In this document: piece after piece, positions 52,358 through 61,824 of the stretch
How the letters are laid out: each line of letters opens with the position of its first letter
Position numbering within the stretch: the stretch's first letter is position 1
Origin: CAZJAH01 sp964544155
GTDB taxonomy: Bacteria > Bacteroidota > Ignavibacteria > Kapaibacteriales > UBA2268
Length of the DNA: 64,000 nucleotides
Reading direction: 5' to 3'
NCBI GenBank assembly: GCA_964544155.1
Contig: CAZJAH010000010.1
Coordinates: forward strand, 1-64,000
Translations under genes and position numbers: made by a program
Notes under the pieces: generated by a model
Seen by the model: only the letters and a program-made list of their open reading frames with translations
The model's database searches: none
What the model was told of the DNA's origin: nothing

Positions 52358-54001
52358 ATGGGAAATATCAGGGATAGTAAAGAATGGAAAACTCTCGAGT
52401 TACTTGCCGAAGAAATAAGCGCCATCAGGATGAAGGATCTGTTCGCGAATGACAGCAACCGCTTTGATAAATTTTCCGTCAAATATCATGATATTTTTCT
52501 AGATTACTCCAAAAACCTGATTACAGAAAAAACCATGTCCGCGTTAATGGATCTTGCCAGGAAAGCAGGATTAAGTGAATGGACAAATAAAATGTTCTCA
52601 GGCGAAAAAATCAATAACACCGAAGGCAGAGCCGTACTACATACCGCGCTAAGGAATGTATCCGGCACTCCTGTCAGGATAAACGGCTCGGATGTTATGC
52701 CGGGGATAAAAGCTGTGCTTTCACAGATGAAGGTGTTTGTAGAATCGGTACATGACGGCACATGGAAGGGATGCACCGGCAAAACGATCACAGAAGTAGT
52801 GAATATAGGCATCGGCGGTTCTGATTTAGGGCCCAGGATGGTATGCGAGGCACTTTCAAAATACTCTGCCGGAAATGTTAATGTACATTTTGTTTCGAAT
52901 GTGGACGGTGCCGAGATAACAGATACTTTAGAGAAGTTAGATCCTGAAAGGACGCTTTTCATTGTGGCATCAAAATCGTTTACAACACAGGAAACTTTGA
53001 CAAACGCCCGGACCGCTCGGGAATGGTTCCTGAAAAAAGCAGCCGCGCATGAACGGGATATTTCTCTGCACTTTGTGGCTTTATCCACAAATGAAAAGGC
53101 CTGTAAGGATTTCGGAATTAATCCCAGGAATATGTTTGGATTTTGGAACTGGGTAGGCGGCAGATACTCGGTTTGGTCGGCTATAGGGCTTTCGGCTGCT
53201 CTTTATTTGGGATTTGATGCTTTTGAGGAATTTCTGACAGGCGCTTATGAAATGGACCTGCATTTCCGAGATACCGCACCGGAAAGAAATATACCTGTAA
53301 TACTCGCTATGATAGGCATTTGGTATATTAATTTCTTTGGAGCGCGCTCTTATGCAGTTATACCCTATGATAAGTACCTGGGCAAGCTGCCGGATTACCT
53401 TCAGCAGCTCGATATGGAAAGCAACGGCAAATACAGGGACAGAGAAGGCAGAAGAGTTGATTATGCTACCGGCCCCGTGATATGGGGAAGGCCCGCAACA
53501 GACGCCCAGCATTCTTTTTTTCAGCTCCTGCATCAGGGTACAGCCATGATACCGGCTGATTTCCTCGGAGCGGTTACTCCCCTGCATAGCAGGAACGATC
53601 ACCATGAAAAGCTGATGGCCAACTTTTTCGCGCAAACTGAAGCGCTTATGAAAGGCAAAAGCGAGGAAGAAGCAGAAAAAGAACTGATAAATAACGGGCT
53701 ATCGGGTGAAAGCCTTGAAAACCTGCTGCCCCATAAAGTATTCGAAGGCAATAAGCCGACAAATTCCATACTTTATAATAAACTTACTCCCGGAGTCCTC
53801 GGCTCGATAATGGCCATGTACGAGCATAAGGTATTCGTACAGGGGATTATATGGAATATTAATTCATTCGATCAGTGGGGTGTGGAGCTTGGCAAGCAGC
53901 TCGCGAAAAATATTTTACCCGAGCTCGAAACTTCGGATAAAATTTTCAGTCATGATTCGTCTACAAACGGATTAATAAATTATTTCAAAAAGCAAAGATA
54001 G
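52358..54001 (+). CDS. pgi: glucose-6-phosphate isomerase
   Basis: PGI interconverts glucose-6-phosphate and fructose-6-phosphate. The 547-residue protein is of the long (E. coli/eukaryote) type: NIGIGGSDLGPRMVCEAL (phosphate-binding), FVSNVDGAEITDTLEKLDPERTLFIVASKSFTTQET, the signature FGFWNWVGGRYSVWSAIGLSAAL and GTAMIPADF...HHEKLMANFFAQTEALM with the catalytic Glu and His. AGGAG lies six bases before the ATG. It is monocistronic, with a tandem repeat in its leader. Confidence 0.96.
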   Translation: MGNIRDSKEWKTLELLAEEISAIRMKDLFANDSNRFDKFSVKYHDIFLDYSKNLITEKTMSALMDLARKAGLSEWTNKMFSGEKINNTEGRAVLHTALRNVSGTPVRINGSDVMPGIKAVLSQMKVFVESVHDGTWKGCTGKTITEVVNIGIGGSDLGPRMVCEALSKYSAGNVNVHFVSNVDGAEITDTLEKLDPERTLFIVASKSFTTQETLTNARTAREWFLKKAAAHERDISLHFVALSTNEKACKDFGINPRNMFGFWNWVGGRYSVWSAIGLSAALYLGFDAFEEFLTGAYEMDLHFRDTAPERNIPVILAMIGIWYINFFGARSYAVIPYDKYLGKLPDYLQQLDMESNGKYRDREGRRVDYATGPVIWGRPATDAQHSFFQLLHQGTAMIPADFLGAVTPLHSRNDHHEKLMANFFAQTEALMKGKSEEEAEKELINNGLSGESLENLLPHKVFEGNKPTNSILYNKLTPGVLGSIMAMYEHKVFVQGIIWNINSFDQWGVELGKQLAKNILPELETSDKIFSHDSSTNGLINYFKKQR

Positions 54002-54034
54002 TTTAACCGGAATTTATTTTCATGGCATATCTTT

Positions 54035-54060
54035 CTTACAAGGCCGGCTTACAAGGCCGG
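54035..54060 (+). repeat. perfect 13-bp tandem duplication downstream of pgi
   Basis: CTTACAAGGCCGG occurs twice without spacer. The two copies can also form a short CCGGC/GCCGG hairpin. It may be a terminator remnant or a protein-binding pair between pgi and lepA. Confidence 0.5.
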
Positions 54061-54181
54061 TACCAGGAATAGAGTATCTTTACAAATATCATGAATTATT
54101 ATAATTTTTATTGATAGATATATAAACCTTTGTTATTTTTATAGTTTATAAAATCACGCAAGTGAGAATAGTTTAAAATAT

Positions 54182-55984
54182 ATGGAAAATTTCAGAAATT
54201 TTTGCATCATTGCTCATATAGACCATGGTAAATCCACTCTGGCAGACAGGCTGCTTGAAAAAACAGGCCGCGTAAGCAAGCGCGAAATGATAATGAACCA
54301 GATACTTGATGATAACCCTCTGGAGCAGGAAAGAGGCATTACCATTAAGCTTCACGCCATCCAGATGGAATACCGGGCACAGAATAATGAAAAATACACG
54401 CTAAATCTTATAGATACACCGGGCCACGTAGACTTTTCTTACGAAGTATCGCGTTCACTTGCCGCCTGCGAGGGTGCCATACTGGTAGTTGATGCTAGTC
54501 AGGGCGTGGAAGCTCAAACAATAAGCAATCTTTATTTGGCCATTGACCATGACCTGGAGATCATTCCGGTCATAAATAAAATCGACCTGCCCAGCGCTGC
54601 AACAACAGTCGATGACGTAAAGCATCAGATAGTTGACCTGCTCGGCTGCGACGAAGATGAGATAATCATGGCATCTGCCAAAGCCGGGAAAGGCATTGAT
54701 GAAATCCTTGAAAGGATCGTTAAATCAGTACCACCGCCAAAAGGCGACCCAAAGGCACCGCTTAAGGCGTTAATTTATGACTCAATCTATGATTCATACA
54801 GAGGTGTGATAGTTAATATCCGGGTTTTCGACGGCGAGCTCAAGGAAAGTGATAAAGTGCTTTTCATGCGTACAAATAAGACCTACGATGTTGAAGAAGT
54901 AGGCATTTTGCACATGACCCGGTTCCGGACAAAGAAGCTTTCTGCTGGCGATGTAGGCTATTTTATTGCTAACGTACGTAATCTGAACGATACCAAAGTC
55001 GGCGATACCGTCACAGTGGATAACCGTCGCTGCGATAAGCCCATTGGCGGGTTCAAAGTAGTCAAACCTATGGTATTCTCGGGCATTTATCCCGCAGACG
55101 CGGATGATTTCGAATCATTAAGGGAATCACTGGCTAAGCTTTCGCTTAATGACTCTGCTATTTCGTTCGAACCGGAAACATCCGGCGCGCTCGGTTTCGG
55201 TTTCAGATGCGGATTTCTGGGCCTGCTGCATATGGAAATAGTTCAGGAAAGGCTGGAAAGGGAATTTGACGAAACTATCGTGACCACAGTTCCCAACGTA
55301 CGCTATACCGTGCATAAAACCAACGGCCAAACCATACAAATAGATAATCCGGCGCAGTTGCCTAATCCCGGTGAAATCAACGAGATACATGAACCCTTTA
55401 TTAAAGCGGAAATAATTACTCCGAATGAATACGTTGGCAATATAATGAAGCTTTGTATGGATAGACGCGGCGAAATAGTGAACCAGCAGTATATCACTCA
55501 GGTAAGGGTCGCTCTTACTTTCGAACTGCCTTTATCCGAAGTGGTTTTTGACTTTTATGATAAATTGAAATCCACGAGCCGCGGTTATGCTTCATTGGAT
55601 TATGAATTTATAGGTGAAAGAGAGGGAGACCTCGTTAAACTGGATATTCTCATTAACGGTGAACCGGTCGACGCGCTTTCGTCAATAGTACACAGGAAAA
55701 AAGCATATGATTGGGGTAAAAAACTCTGCTCAAAGCTTAAAGAACTTATACCAAGGCAGATGTTCGAAATTGCCATACAGGCTGCCATCGGCAATAAAGC
55801 TATTGCCAGGACTTCAGTAAAGGCATTAAGAAAAAATGTAACTGCCAAATGCTACGGAGGCGACATTACCAGGAAGCGTAAGCTTTTGGAGAAACAAAAA
55901 GAAGGCAAAAAGCGTATGAAACAAGTAGGTAATGTGGAAATACCTCAGGAAGCGTTCCTGGCTGTTTTAAGCATAGAAGATTAA
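54182..55984 (+). CDS. lepA: elongation factor 4 LepA
   Basis: The 600-residue translational GTPase has the G-domain motifs AHIDHGKSTLADRLL (G1), QERGITIK (G2), DTPGHVDF (G3) and NKIDLP (G4), EF-G-like domains II, III and V, and the LepA-specific C-terminal domain ending RKRKLLEKQKEGKKRMKQVGNVEIPQEAFLAVL. LepA binds ribosomes and affects initiation or back-translocation. It is the first gene of a run with two signal peptidases, a DUF2459 gene and hemW. lepA-lepB linkage is common in bacteria. Confidence 0.97.
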   Translation: MENFRNFCIIAHIDHGKSTLADRLLEKTGRVSKREMIMNQILDDNPLEQERGITIKLHAIQMEYRAQNNEKYTLNLIDTPGHVDFSYEVSRSLAACEGAILVVDASQGVEAQTISNLYLAIDHDLEIIPVINKIDLPSAATTVDDVKHQIVDLLGCDEDEIIMASAKAGKGIDEILERIVKSVPPPKGDPKAPLKALIYDSIYDSYRGVIVNIRVFDGELKESDKVLFMRTNKTYDVEEVGILHMTRFRTKKLSAGDVGYFIANVRNLNDTKVGDTVTVDNRRCDKPIGGFKVVKPMVFSGIYPADADDFESLRESLAKLSLNDSAISFEPETSGALGFGFRCGFLGLLHMEIVQERLEREFDETIVTTVPNVRYTVHKTNGQTIQIDNPAQLPNPGEINEIHEPFIKAEIITPNEYVGNIMKLCMDRRGEIVNQQYITQVRVALTFELPLSEVVFDFYDKLKSTSRGYASLDYEFIGEREGDLVKLDILINGEPVDALSSIVHRKKAYDWGKKLCSKLKELIPRQMFEIAIQAAIGNKAIARTSVKALRKNVTAKCYGGDITRKRKLLEKQKEGKKRMKQVGNVEIPQEAFLAVLSIED

Positions 55985-56003
55985 TTTTTAAGGCTGAATT
56001 ATA

Positions 56004-56909
56004 ATGGTAAAAAAAATCTCATCGAGAAAATCAAAGAAATCCGGCAAAAAGCAGAGTTTGGGAGAACAAATAGTATCATTCGCCAAAACTCTTATAGGAG
56101 CCATCATAGTTGTGATGGTAATAAACGGTATAGCAGTGGCTTCATTTGTTGTGCCGACAGGTTCAATGGAAAATACCGTGATGGCGGGGGATTTCCTGTT
56201 CGTGAATAAATTTATCTACGGGCCTTCGACGCCGCAGGTGATTCCGTTTCTGAACGTGCCGCTGCCATTTTACAAACTTCCTCCCATTAAGGATCCCGAA
56301 AGGGGCGATGTTATAGTCTTTATATTCCCCGGCAACCGTGACGAGATCGAACCGGAGCAATTCCAGTATTATCTGAAAAGATGCGTAGCCGTAGGCGGTG
56401 ATACCATAGAAATAAAAAACAAAAAAGTATATGTAAACGGAGAATTTCAGGAGCTTCCCGAAAAAGGCAAGTATGACCCTGAAAAGCCAATTTACAACAG
56501 CGACCAATGGGCTACTTATCCCTTTGGAAGGAAATACACACGGGATAATTACGGGCCGCTGATAGTTCCCAAAAAGGGAGATACCCTGCGCCTGAATGAA
56601 AGAAACCTCCGTGAATGGACCGTTTTTATAAACAGGGAAGGACACCAGGTTACTCATGGCAACGGCATGATCTACATAGATAATGAGCCTAAGGATCATT
56701 ATGTGGTTGAAAGGGATTATGTTTTTGGCTTGGGCGATAACAGGGATAACAGCCTTGATTCGCGCTATTGGGGTTTTGTACCAGTGGATAACATCGTTGG
56801 CTCCCCGATTATTGTTTACTGGTCATGGGATCCCGGGGTACCATTAGCCAATTTTATTGATAAACTCGGATCGATCAGGTTTTCCAGAATCGGAACTCTG
56901 ATAGATTAA
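56004..56909 (+). CDS. lepB: signal peptidase I (first copy)
   Basis: The 301-residue protein has a basic N-terminus and one membrane anchor (residues ~28-50). The catalytic Ser54 is in VPTGSMENTV and the base Lys125 in YLKRCVAVGGDT; GDNRDNSLDSRYWG closes the site. A long insertion (~residues 145-215) is a feature of Bacteroidota signal peptidases. It cleaves Sec signal peptides at the outer face of the inner membrane. A second copy follows after 2 bases. Confidence 0.95.
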   Translation: MVKKISSRKSKKSGKKQSLGEQIVSFAKTLIGAIIVVMVINGIAVASFVVPTGSMENTVMAGDFLFVNKFIYGPSTPQVIPFLNVPLPFYKLPPIKDPERGDVIVFIFPGNRDEIEPEQFQYYLKRCVAVGGDTIEIKNKKVYVNGEFQELPEKGKYDPEKPIYNSDQWATYPFGRKYTRDNYGPLIVPKKGDTLRLNERNLREWTVFINREGHQVTHGNGMIYIDNEPKDHYVVERDYVFGLGDNRDNSLDSRYWGFVPVDNIVGSPIIVYWSWDPGVPLANFIDKLGSIRFSRIGTLID

Positions 56910-56911
56910 AA

Positions 56912-57559
56912 ATGAAATTACCGAAATTCGGCCGGGATAAATGGAAACCTTTTAAGGGAATTCTTATCCCGGTTTTTTGTACTCTTTTGGTCATATTTTT
57001 CTTAAAAACAGCAGTACTTGAATTTCATTATATCCCGTCAGATTCCATGTCTCCGACGCTAAAAAAAGGCGACTTCGTGCTCACAAGCCGTGTTGCCTAT
57101 TATATCGGCATGCCCGGGCTTTTCCGCTTATGGTATAATGAGCCGCGGCGAAATGACATTATAGCCTATATGCTCCCCGATGAAAAGAAATATGCCGTTA
57201 AAAGAATTATCGGCGTACCCGGCGATACCATTTTTTTTTCTAAAAGCGGATTATATTTAAATAAAAAATACTATCCCGGAATATCTCCTTTTTTTTCGGA
57301 TTACCATAGAATGAACTCATTTCTGGCCATTCCCGGAAAAGGCTTAAAGCATAAAAAAAACAAAGAATTAAGCGCCTTCAATAATTCCAATAATGAAAGC
57401 ATGTATTTCGTTTTAGGTGATAATACAGCCAATAGTTATGATTCGAGATACCGGGGGCTGATACCGTCTAATGCTATTATCGGACGTCCCCTTTTCATCT
57501 ATTGGTCATTGAATAATAATGGGATCAACTGGGAACGAACAGGTAATTACTTAAAATGA
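56912..57559 (+). CDS. signal peptidase I (second, shorter copy)
   Basis: The 215-residue paralog has an anchor at residues ~17-36, catalytic Ser45 (IPSDSMSPTL), base Lys97 (YAVKRIIGVPGDT) and the LGDNTANSYDSRYRGLIP box. It lacks the long insertion of its neighbour and differs in the substrate-binding loops. It may process a different set of precursors, such as lipoprotein-like, pilin-like or type 9-related proteins. Starts directly after the first copy; its end overlaps the DUF2459 gene (ATGA). Confidence 0.92.
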   Translation: MKLPKFGRDKWKPFKGILIPVFCTLLVIFFLKTAVLEFHYIPSDSMSPTLKKGDFVLTSRVAYYIGMPGLFRLWYNEPRRNDIIAYMLPDEKKYAVKRIIGVPGDTIFFSKSGLYLNKKYYPGISPFFSDYHRMNSFLAIPGKGLKHKKNKELSAFNNSNNESMYFVLGDNTANSYDSRYRGLIPSNAIIGRPLFIYWSLNNNGINWERTGNYLK

Positions 57560-58167
57560 AATACATATTAGCAATATTGATTTGCCTAATTAGCCTTGAT
57601 GCCGCTAAGGCCGGTGAAAAAGAATTTTTCATAATAAATTACAGCTGGCATACCGGTTTTGTGCTTAAGAATGATTATCAGCTCCGGGAGATTACAGGGA
57701 TAGAGGCGGACAGCATTAAATATCCCTACGTAGATATTGGATGGGGCGATCAGGAATTCTATCAGACACCCGGATTTAATTTATGGCTTGCAGCCAAGGC
57801 CATACTTTTTCCAACCGGCTCTACAGTCAGGATGAAATGGCTCAGACAGAGCCCTGATCAGCAAAAGGAAGTTTATGACCACCTCGTGAAGGCAAAAGCC
57901 GCCGGTGATCAATACAAGAAACTGCTATCCTATATATCATCTTCTTACAAAAGAAAAAAGGGCAGAGCCATCATTGAAAGAGGTTCTGAACAGAGCAGCG
58001 TTCAATTTTTTAAGTCTGTGCAGTATTACTGGCTGCTTATGACATGCAATACCTGGATAGCAGAAGCCCTGTGGTACGCAGGATATGATATTGTTACCGA
58101 CTTTGTCATAACTGAGGAATGCCTCTTTAAAGCCCTTGATATTTCTGATCTGGAAACAGTTAATTAA
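57556..58167 (+). CDS. DUF2459 family secreted protein
   Basis: The 203-residue protein has a signal peptide (~1-19, cleavage after AKAG). It matches the DUF2459 family: SWHTGFVL with a conserved His, DIGWGDQEFYQTPG, the LAAKAILFPTGSTVRMKW segment and TCNTWIAEALWYAG with a Cys-Asn-Thr-Trp motif. The Cys and His suggest a papain-like hydrolase fold, but no activity is known. The ATG overlaps the second signal peptidase stop by 4 bases and hemW starts 2 bases later, so it is fully embedded in the operon. Confidence 0.85.
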   Translation: MKYILAILICLISLDAAKAGEKEFFIINYSWHTGFVLKNDYQLREITGIEADSIKYPYVDIGWGDQEFYQTPGFNLWLAAKAILFPTGSTVRMKWLRQSPDQQKEVYDHLVKAKAAGDQYKKLLSYISSSYKRKKGRAIIERGSEQSSVQFFKSVQYYWLLMTCNTWIAEALWYAGYDIVTDFVITEECLFKALDISDLETVN

Positions 58168-58169
58168 TA

Positions 58170-59315
58170 ATGGCAGGAATTTATATACACTATCCCTTTT
58201 GCGTCCGCAAATGTTTCTATTGTGACTTTTATTCGGAAACCGAACTCGGGCTTTCGGATAAGTTCATAGAAAGCCTTTTGGAAGAGATCGCTATCCGGCA
58301 GAATACAAAGCCGTATTCCAAGGAAATTGAAACCATTTTTATTGGCGGAGGCACACCATCGTTAATCAAACCTGCTAATCTTGAAAAGCTGATCAAACTG
58401 CTCGATAGTGTATTTGATATTGAGGATAATGCTGAATTCACTATAGAATGTAACCCGGGTACAACTGATATTAATAATTTTACGGAATACAGGTCGTTTG
58501 GCGTCAACAGGCTGAGTATCGGTGTACAATCATTCAATGATAATGAGCTGAAATTTCTGCAGAGGATACACAGCTCGGGTAAGGCCGAAGAAGCAATAAA
58601 TGCCGCGCGCAATGCCGGATTTGATAATCTGAGTGTCGACCTGATATTTTCCATACCCGGTCAGACTGCTGAAAGCTGGAATAATACATTAAATACAACC
58701 CTTAGCCATGCTCCTGAACATATTTCGGCTTACAGTTTGATATATGAAGAGGGTACCCCGCTATTCGAACAGGAAAAAGCAGGTAAGATCAAAAAAATTC
58801 CTGAAAATAAGGACCTAATGATGTACCGGCTTTTACAGGACAGCCTGGCTGCTAAAGGATACGAACAATACGAAATATCCAATTTCGCGCTTGGCGGCAA
58901 AAAGTGCCGGCATAATCTGAATTACTGGTACAGTGGGGATTATCTCGCCTTTGGCCCGGCGGCACACGGCTTTGAAGACGGGCAGAGATACTGGAATGTT
59001 AGCAATATACATGAATATTTAAAAATGTCCGCTAATGGAGAATTGCCACTGGAAGGAAGCGAAAAGCCCGATAAAACACAAAGAATGGAAGAGATTATCT
59101 TCCTGGGGCTAAGGGCTGAAGGTTTCAAAAGCGCATATCTGGAAGAACAGACCGGCTATTCATTAAAACACAGCTTTAATTTATTAAAAAAATTAGAAAA
59201 TGAGGGCCTTCTGGAAATGCGTAAAGGGTTTATTAAATTAACCCAAAAAGGCTATCTTTTGGCAGATGAAATTAGTTACAAAATGATAGAAAAATTAACA
59301 GAACAGGTTAATTAA
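58170..59315 (+). CDS. hemW: radical SAM haem chaperone HemW
   Basis: The 381-residue protein starts GIYIHYPFCVRKCFYCDF with the Cys11-x3-Cys15-x2-Cys18 cluster motif and an extra aromatic and Asp that mark HemW rather than HemN. IFIGGGTPSLI, LSIGVQSFNDNELKFLQRIH and ISAYSLIYEEGTPL are family features; HNLNYWYSGDYLAFGPAAHGF binds haem in homologs. A C-terminal HemN-like helical domain follows. It inserts haem into respiratory proteins. It is the last gene of the lepA run. Confidence 0.93.
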   Translation: MAGIYIHYPFCVRKCFYCDFYSETELGLSDKFIESLLEEIAIRQNTKPYSKEIETIFIGGGTPSLIKPANLEKLIKLLDSVFDIEDNAEFTIECNPGTTDINNFTEYRSFGVNRLSIGVQSFNDNELKFLQRIHSSGKAEEAINAARNAGFDNLSVDLIFSIPGQTAESWNNTLNTTLSHAPEHISAYSLIYEEGTPLFEQEKAGKIKKIPENKDLMMYRLLQDSLAAKGYEQYEISNFALGGKKCRHNLNYWYSGDYLAFGPAAHGFEDGQRYWNVSNIHEYLKMSANGELPLEGSEKPDKTQRMEEIIFLGLRAEGFKSAYLEEQTGYSLKHSFNLLKKLENEGLLEMRKGFIKLTQKGYLLADEISYKMIEKLTEQVN

Positions 59316-59368
59316 ACAGGGCAGGTTAAATAATGAAAGAAATATTATTTTACGGTTATATAAGGAAT

Positions 59369-59393
59369 GTTAAGGTATCTTAACATAGTTAAG
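59369..59393. promoter_or_regulatory. three-half-site operator upstream of the phosphate transporter
   Basis: GTTAAG-gtat-CTTAAC-ata-GTTAAG: the outer pair and the second pair are both perfect inverted repeats. The half-sites also read as TTAA(G/C) direct repeats at ~10-base spacing, like Pho boxes. It ends 12 bases before a TATATTTG element and covers the place of the -33 box. Confidence 0.65.
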
Positions 59394-59405
59394 TCAGATA
59401 ATTCC

Positions 59406-59413
59406 TATATTTG
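59406..59413 (+). promoter_or_regulatory. TAnnTTTG element for the phosphate transporter
   Basis: TATATTTG lies 77 bases before the GTG start. No TTTG is present 19 bases upstream; the operator occupies that place, as expected for an activator-dependent promoter. Confidence 0.5.
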
Positions 59414-59490
59414 AAATCAACACTATTTCGATCTTTAGAAATTATTAATTTAATAACTTGAATTAGTTAACTTAAGAAAGAGAATAATCT

Positions 59491-61755
59491 GTGGATATCA
59501 ATTTAATTATTCTAGTACTTCTGCTATTATTAGCAGTTGTTGATTTAACGGTAGGTGTAGCCAATGACGCTGTAAACTTTTTGAACTCAGCTATAGGATC
59601 ACGAGCAGCGAAGTTTCGCAATATAATGATCATAGCTGGTCTTGGTGTGCTGGTCGGGGTTACTTTTTCAAGCGGCATGATGGAGGTGGCCCGTAGTGGA
59701 ATATTCTATCCTGAGAATTTCATAATGCCCGAACTGATGATAATTTTCGTGGCGGTTATGTTCCAAGATATACTTCTGCTCGATCTTTTCAGCACCTTCG
59801 GATTTCCTACCTCAACCACTGTATCTATAGTATTTGGCTTATTAGGCAGCGCCCTGGCCATATCCGCGATAAAAGTCATAAACCAAAGCGGCGAGTTCTA
59901 TCACATATTCGATTATGTGAATACCGGCAGCGTATTCACAATAATTTCGGCAATTCTGCTTTCTATTGTGATTGCATTCATTGCCGGGTCATTCGTGCAG
60001 TATATATCCAGGCTTCTGTTCACATTCAATTATTCGAAAACATTTAAGCGCTGGGGATCAATATGGAGCGGATTTGCATTAACATTCCTATCATTTTTCA
60101 TACTTCTCAAAGGCGCAAAAGGAGCATCATTCTTGACAGAAGATGCCGCAATATGGATAAAATCGAACCTCGATATTTTGTTTGTTTATTTGCTTGTTGG
60201 CTGGACAGTTATCATTCAGCTTTTGATGAGCTTAACAAAAATAAATATACTAAAATTAATCGTAATGGTCGGTACTTTTGCCCTGGCCATGGCATTTGCC
60301 GCCAATGACCTTGTAAACTTTATCGGAGCGCCTCTCGCCGGGCTGAGTGCTTATACTCATGCCATGGCTACCGATAATCCCCTGACTTCAACAATGGAGA
60401 TCCTAACCCAGCCTGTCAGGGCTAATACCTGGATATTATTAGCAGCAGGCATAATTATGGTAGTTACTTTATTCTTATCCAAAAAAGCCCGCTCTGTAGT
60501 GCATACAACAATAAGCCTGAGCCGCCAGGAAGAAGGCTATGAAAGATTTGAATCGAACGCTCTGGCACGCGCGGTAGTAAGAATGGTAATGATAGTCTTC
60601 GACTTTATAAGCAAAATAACTCCTGAATCTTTAAGGAAAAAAGTATCAAACAGATTTGATCTTAAGAGTTACAAGACTGTTATTGATGAGGAAGGCCGGC
60701 CACCTGCTTTTGACCTGCTAAGAGCCGCGGTAATTCTTATGGTATCGGCAGCGCTTATATCGATGGCTACTTATTTTAAGCTTCCTTTATCTACCACTTA
60801 TGTAACTTTTATAGTAGCTATGGCAGCAGCCCTTCCCGATAAAGCCTGGGGCCGCGAATCCGCAGTTTACAGAGTCTCAGGGGTTATAAATGTGGTGGGC
60901 GGCTGGTTCTTTACAGCTCTCTCTGCGTCAGCAATGGCATTTATAATCGCTCTGGTAATTTATTATACAGAGATATTCGGACTAATCGGATTAACAGCCC
61001 TTTCTGTATTTGTCTTTTACCGTACTACAAAGGCTCATAAGAAACGTGAAGAAAGGATGCGTTTAGAGGACGTTAAAGAAAAAGTCGGAGAATCAGGTGA
61101 TGTGATCGTAAATTCTGTTTTCAATAATGTTGTAACCTTTATCAAGACATCCACTGATATTCACAGAGAAAGCATTATCGCTCTTAACAAGGATGATCTT
61201 GCGACTCTGAAAAAAGCCAAGAAAAAGGCTAAGAAATTATCACAGGGGGTCAATACTATTATCGGCGATATACTGAAGCTCTCTAAACACGCACCTGATG
61301 AAGAGTTTGAAAGAGGACACATGTATACAAGGGCTTTAGCCTCCATACATGAGATTTCCGACAAACTGCGATCATTTACCACGGATAATCATAATTATAT
61401 AGACAACAATCATCATAGTCTGTTAGAAATCCAGGTCGAAGAATTAACTGAGGTACTGAGGATGACCCAGAACATCAGCATTAAGATGACAGGTATGCTG
61501 GATAATAAGCAGTTCGATCAGATAGATAATCTAAAGAAAGATCTGGAAGATGTTAAGTCTAAATTATATAAATTCAATAAGAACCAAATCAAGAGGGTCA
61601 AGAAGTCCTCGTCTAATATTCGCAGAAGCATGCTATATCTGAATATTCTTAATGCTACTGACGTACTTTTGGAAAACAGCCTCCGGATACTCGAAACCTG
61701 TAGAGAAGCCTATAATGCTGTTAAAAATCACAGAAAGCCGGATACACACAATTAA
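59491..61755 (+). CDS. pit: PiT-family inorganic phosphate transporter with PhoU-like C-terminal domain
   Basis: The 754-residue protein begins at a GTG. Membrane segments fill residues ~1-510, with the two inverted PiT signatures: GVANDAVNFLNSAIGSRAAKF near residue 22 and FAANDLVNFIGAPLAGLSA near 270. These move Pi with H+ or Na+. From ~530 to the end the protein is helical, charged and soluble (KKAKKKAKKLSQGVNTIIGD, three-helix repeats), resembling PhoU/DUF47, which in other bacteria is a separate gene next to pit. The fusion suggests that transport is controlled in the same chain. The upstream palindromic operator points to regulation, perhaps by phosphate. Confidence 0.9.
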   Translation: MDINLIILVLLLLLAVVDLTVGVANDAVNFLNSAIGSRAAKFRNIMIIAGLGVLVGVTFSSGMMEVARSGIFYPENFIMPELMIIFVAVMFQDILLLDLFSTFGFPTSTTVSIVFGLLGSALAISAIKVINQSGEFYHIFDYVNTGSVFTIISAILLSIVIAFIAGSFVQYISRLLFTFNYSKTFKRWGSIWSGFALTFLSFFILLKGAKGASFLTEDAAIWIKSNLDILFVYLLVGWTVIIQLLMSLTKINILKLIVMVGTFALAMAFAANDLVNFIGAPLAGLSAYTHAMATDNPLTSTMEILTQPVRANTWILLAAGIIMVVTLFLSKKARSVVHTTISLSRQEEGYERFESNALARAVVRMVMIVFDFISKITPESLRKKVSNRFDLKSYKTVIDEEGRPPAFDLLRAAVILMVSAALISMATYFKLPLSTTYVTFIVAMAAALPDKAWGRESAVYRVSGVINVVGGWFFTALSASAMAFIIALVIYYTEIFGLIGLTALSVFVFYRTTKAHKKREERMRLEDVKEKVGESGDVIVNSVFNNVVTFIKTSTDIHRESIIALNKDDLATLKKAKKKAKKLSQGVNTIIGDILKLSKHAPDEEFERGHMYTRALASIHEISDKLRSFTTDNHNYIDNNHHSLLEIQVEELTEVLRMTQNISIKMTGMLDNKQFDQIDNLKKDLEDVKSKLYKFNKNQIKRVKKSSSNIRRSMLYLNILNATDVLLENSLRILETCREAYNAVKNHRKPDTHN

Positions 61756-61766
61756 CTGACTTCATA

Positions 61767-61798
61767 AAAGGCCGCGGTAAATACCCCGGCCTTTTTTA
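61767..61798. terminator. terminator between the phosphate transporter and rfbA
   Basis: AAAGGCCG-c-GGT pairs with ACC-c-CGGCCTTT, followed by six T residues in the forward direction. The three A residues on the left are too few for strong reverse termination. Confidence 0.88.
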
Positions 61799-61824
61799 TT
61801 TACTTTAAATAGAAACTGTTTAGA

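Noticed and set aside
58170..59315. Radical SAM gene considered as queE or hemN
   Set aside because: The motif HYPFCxxxCFYCDF and length fit HemW; QueE is much shorter and lies in another subgroup.
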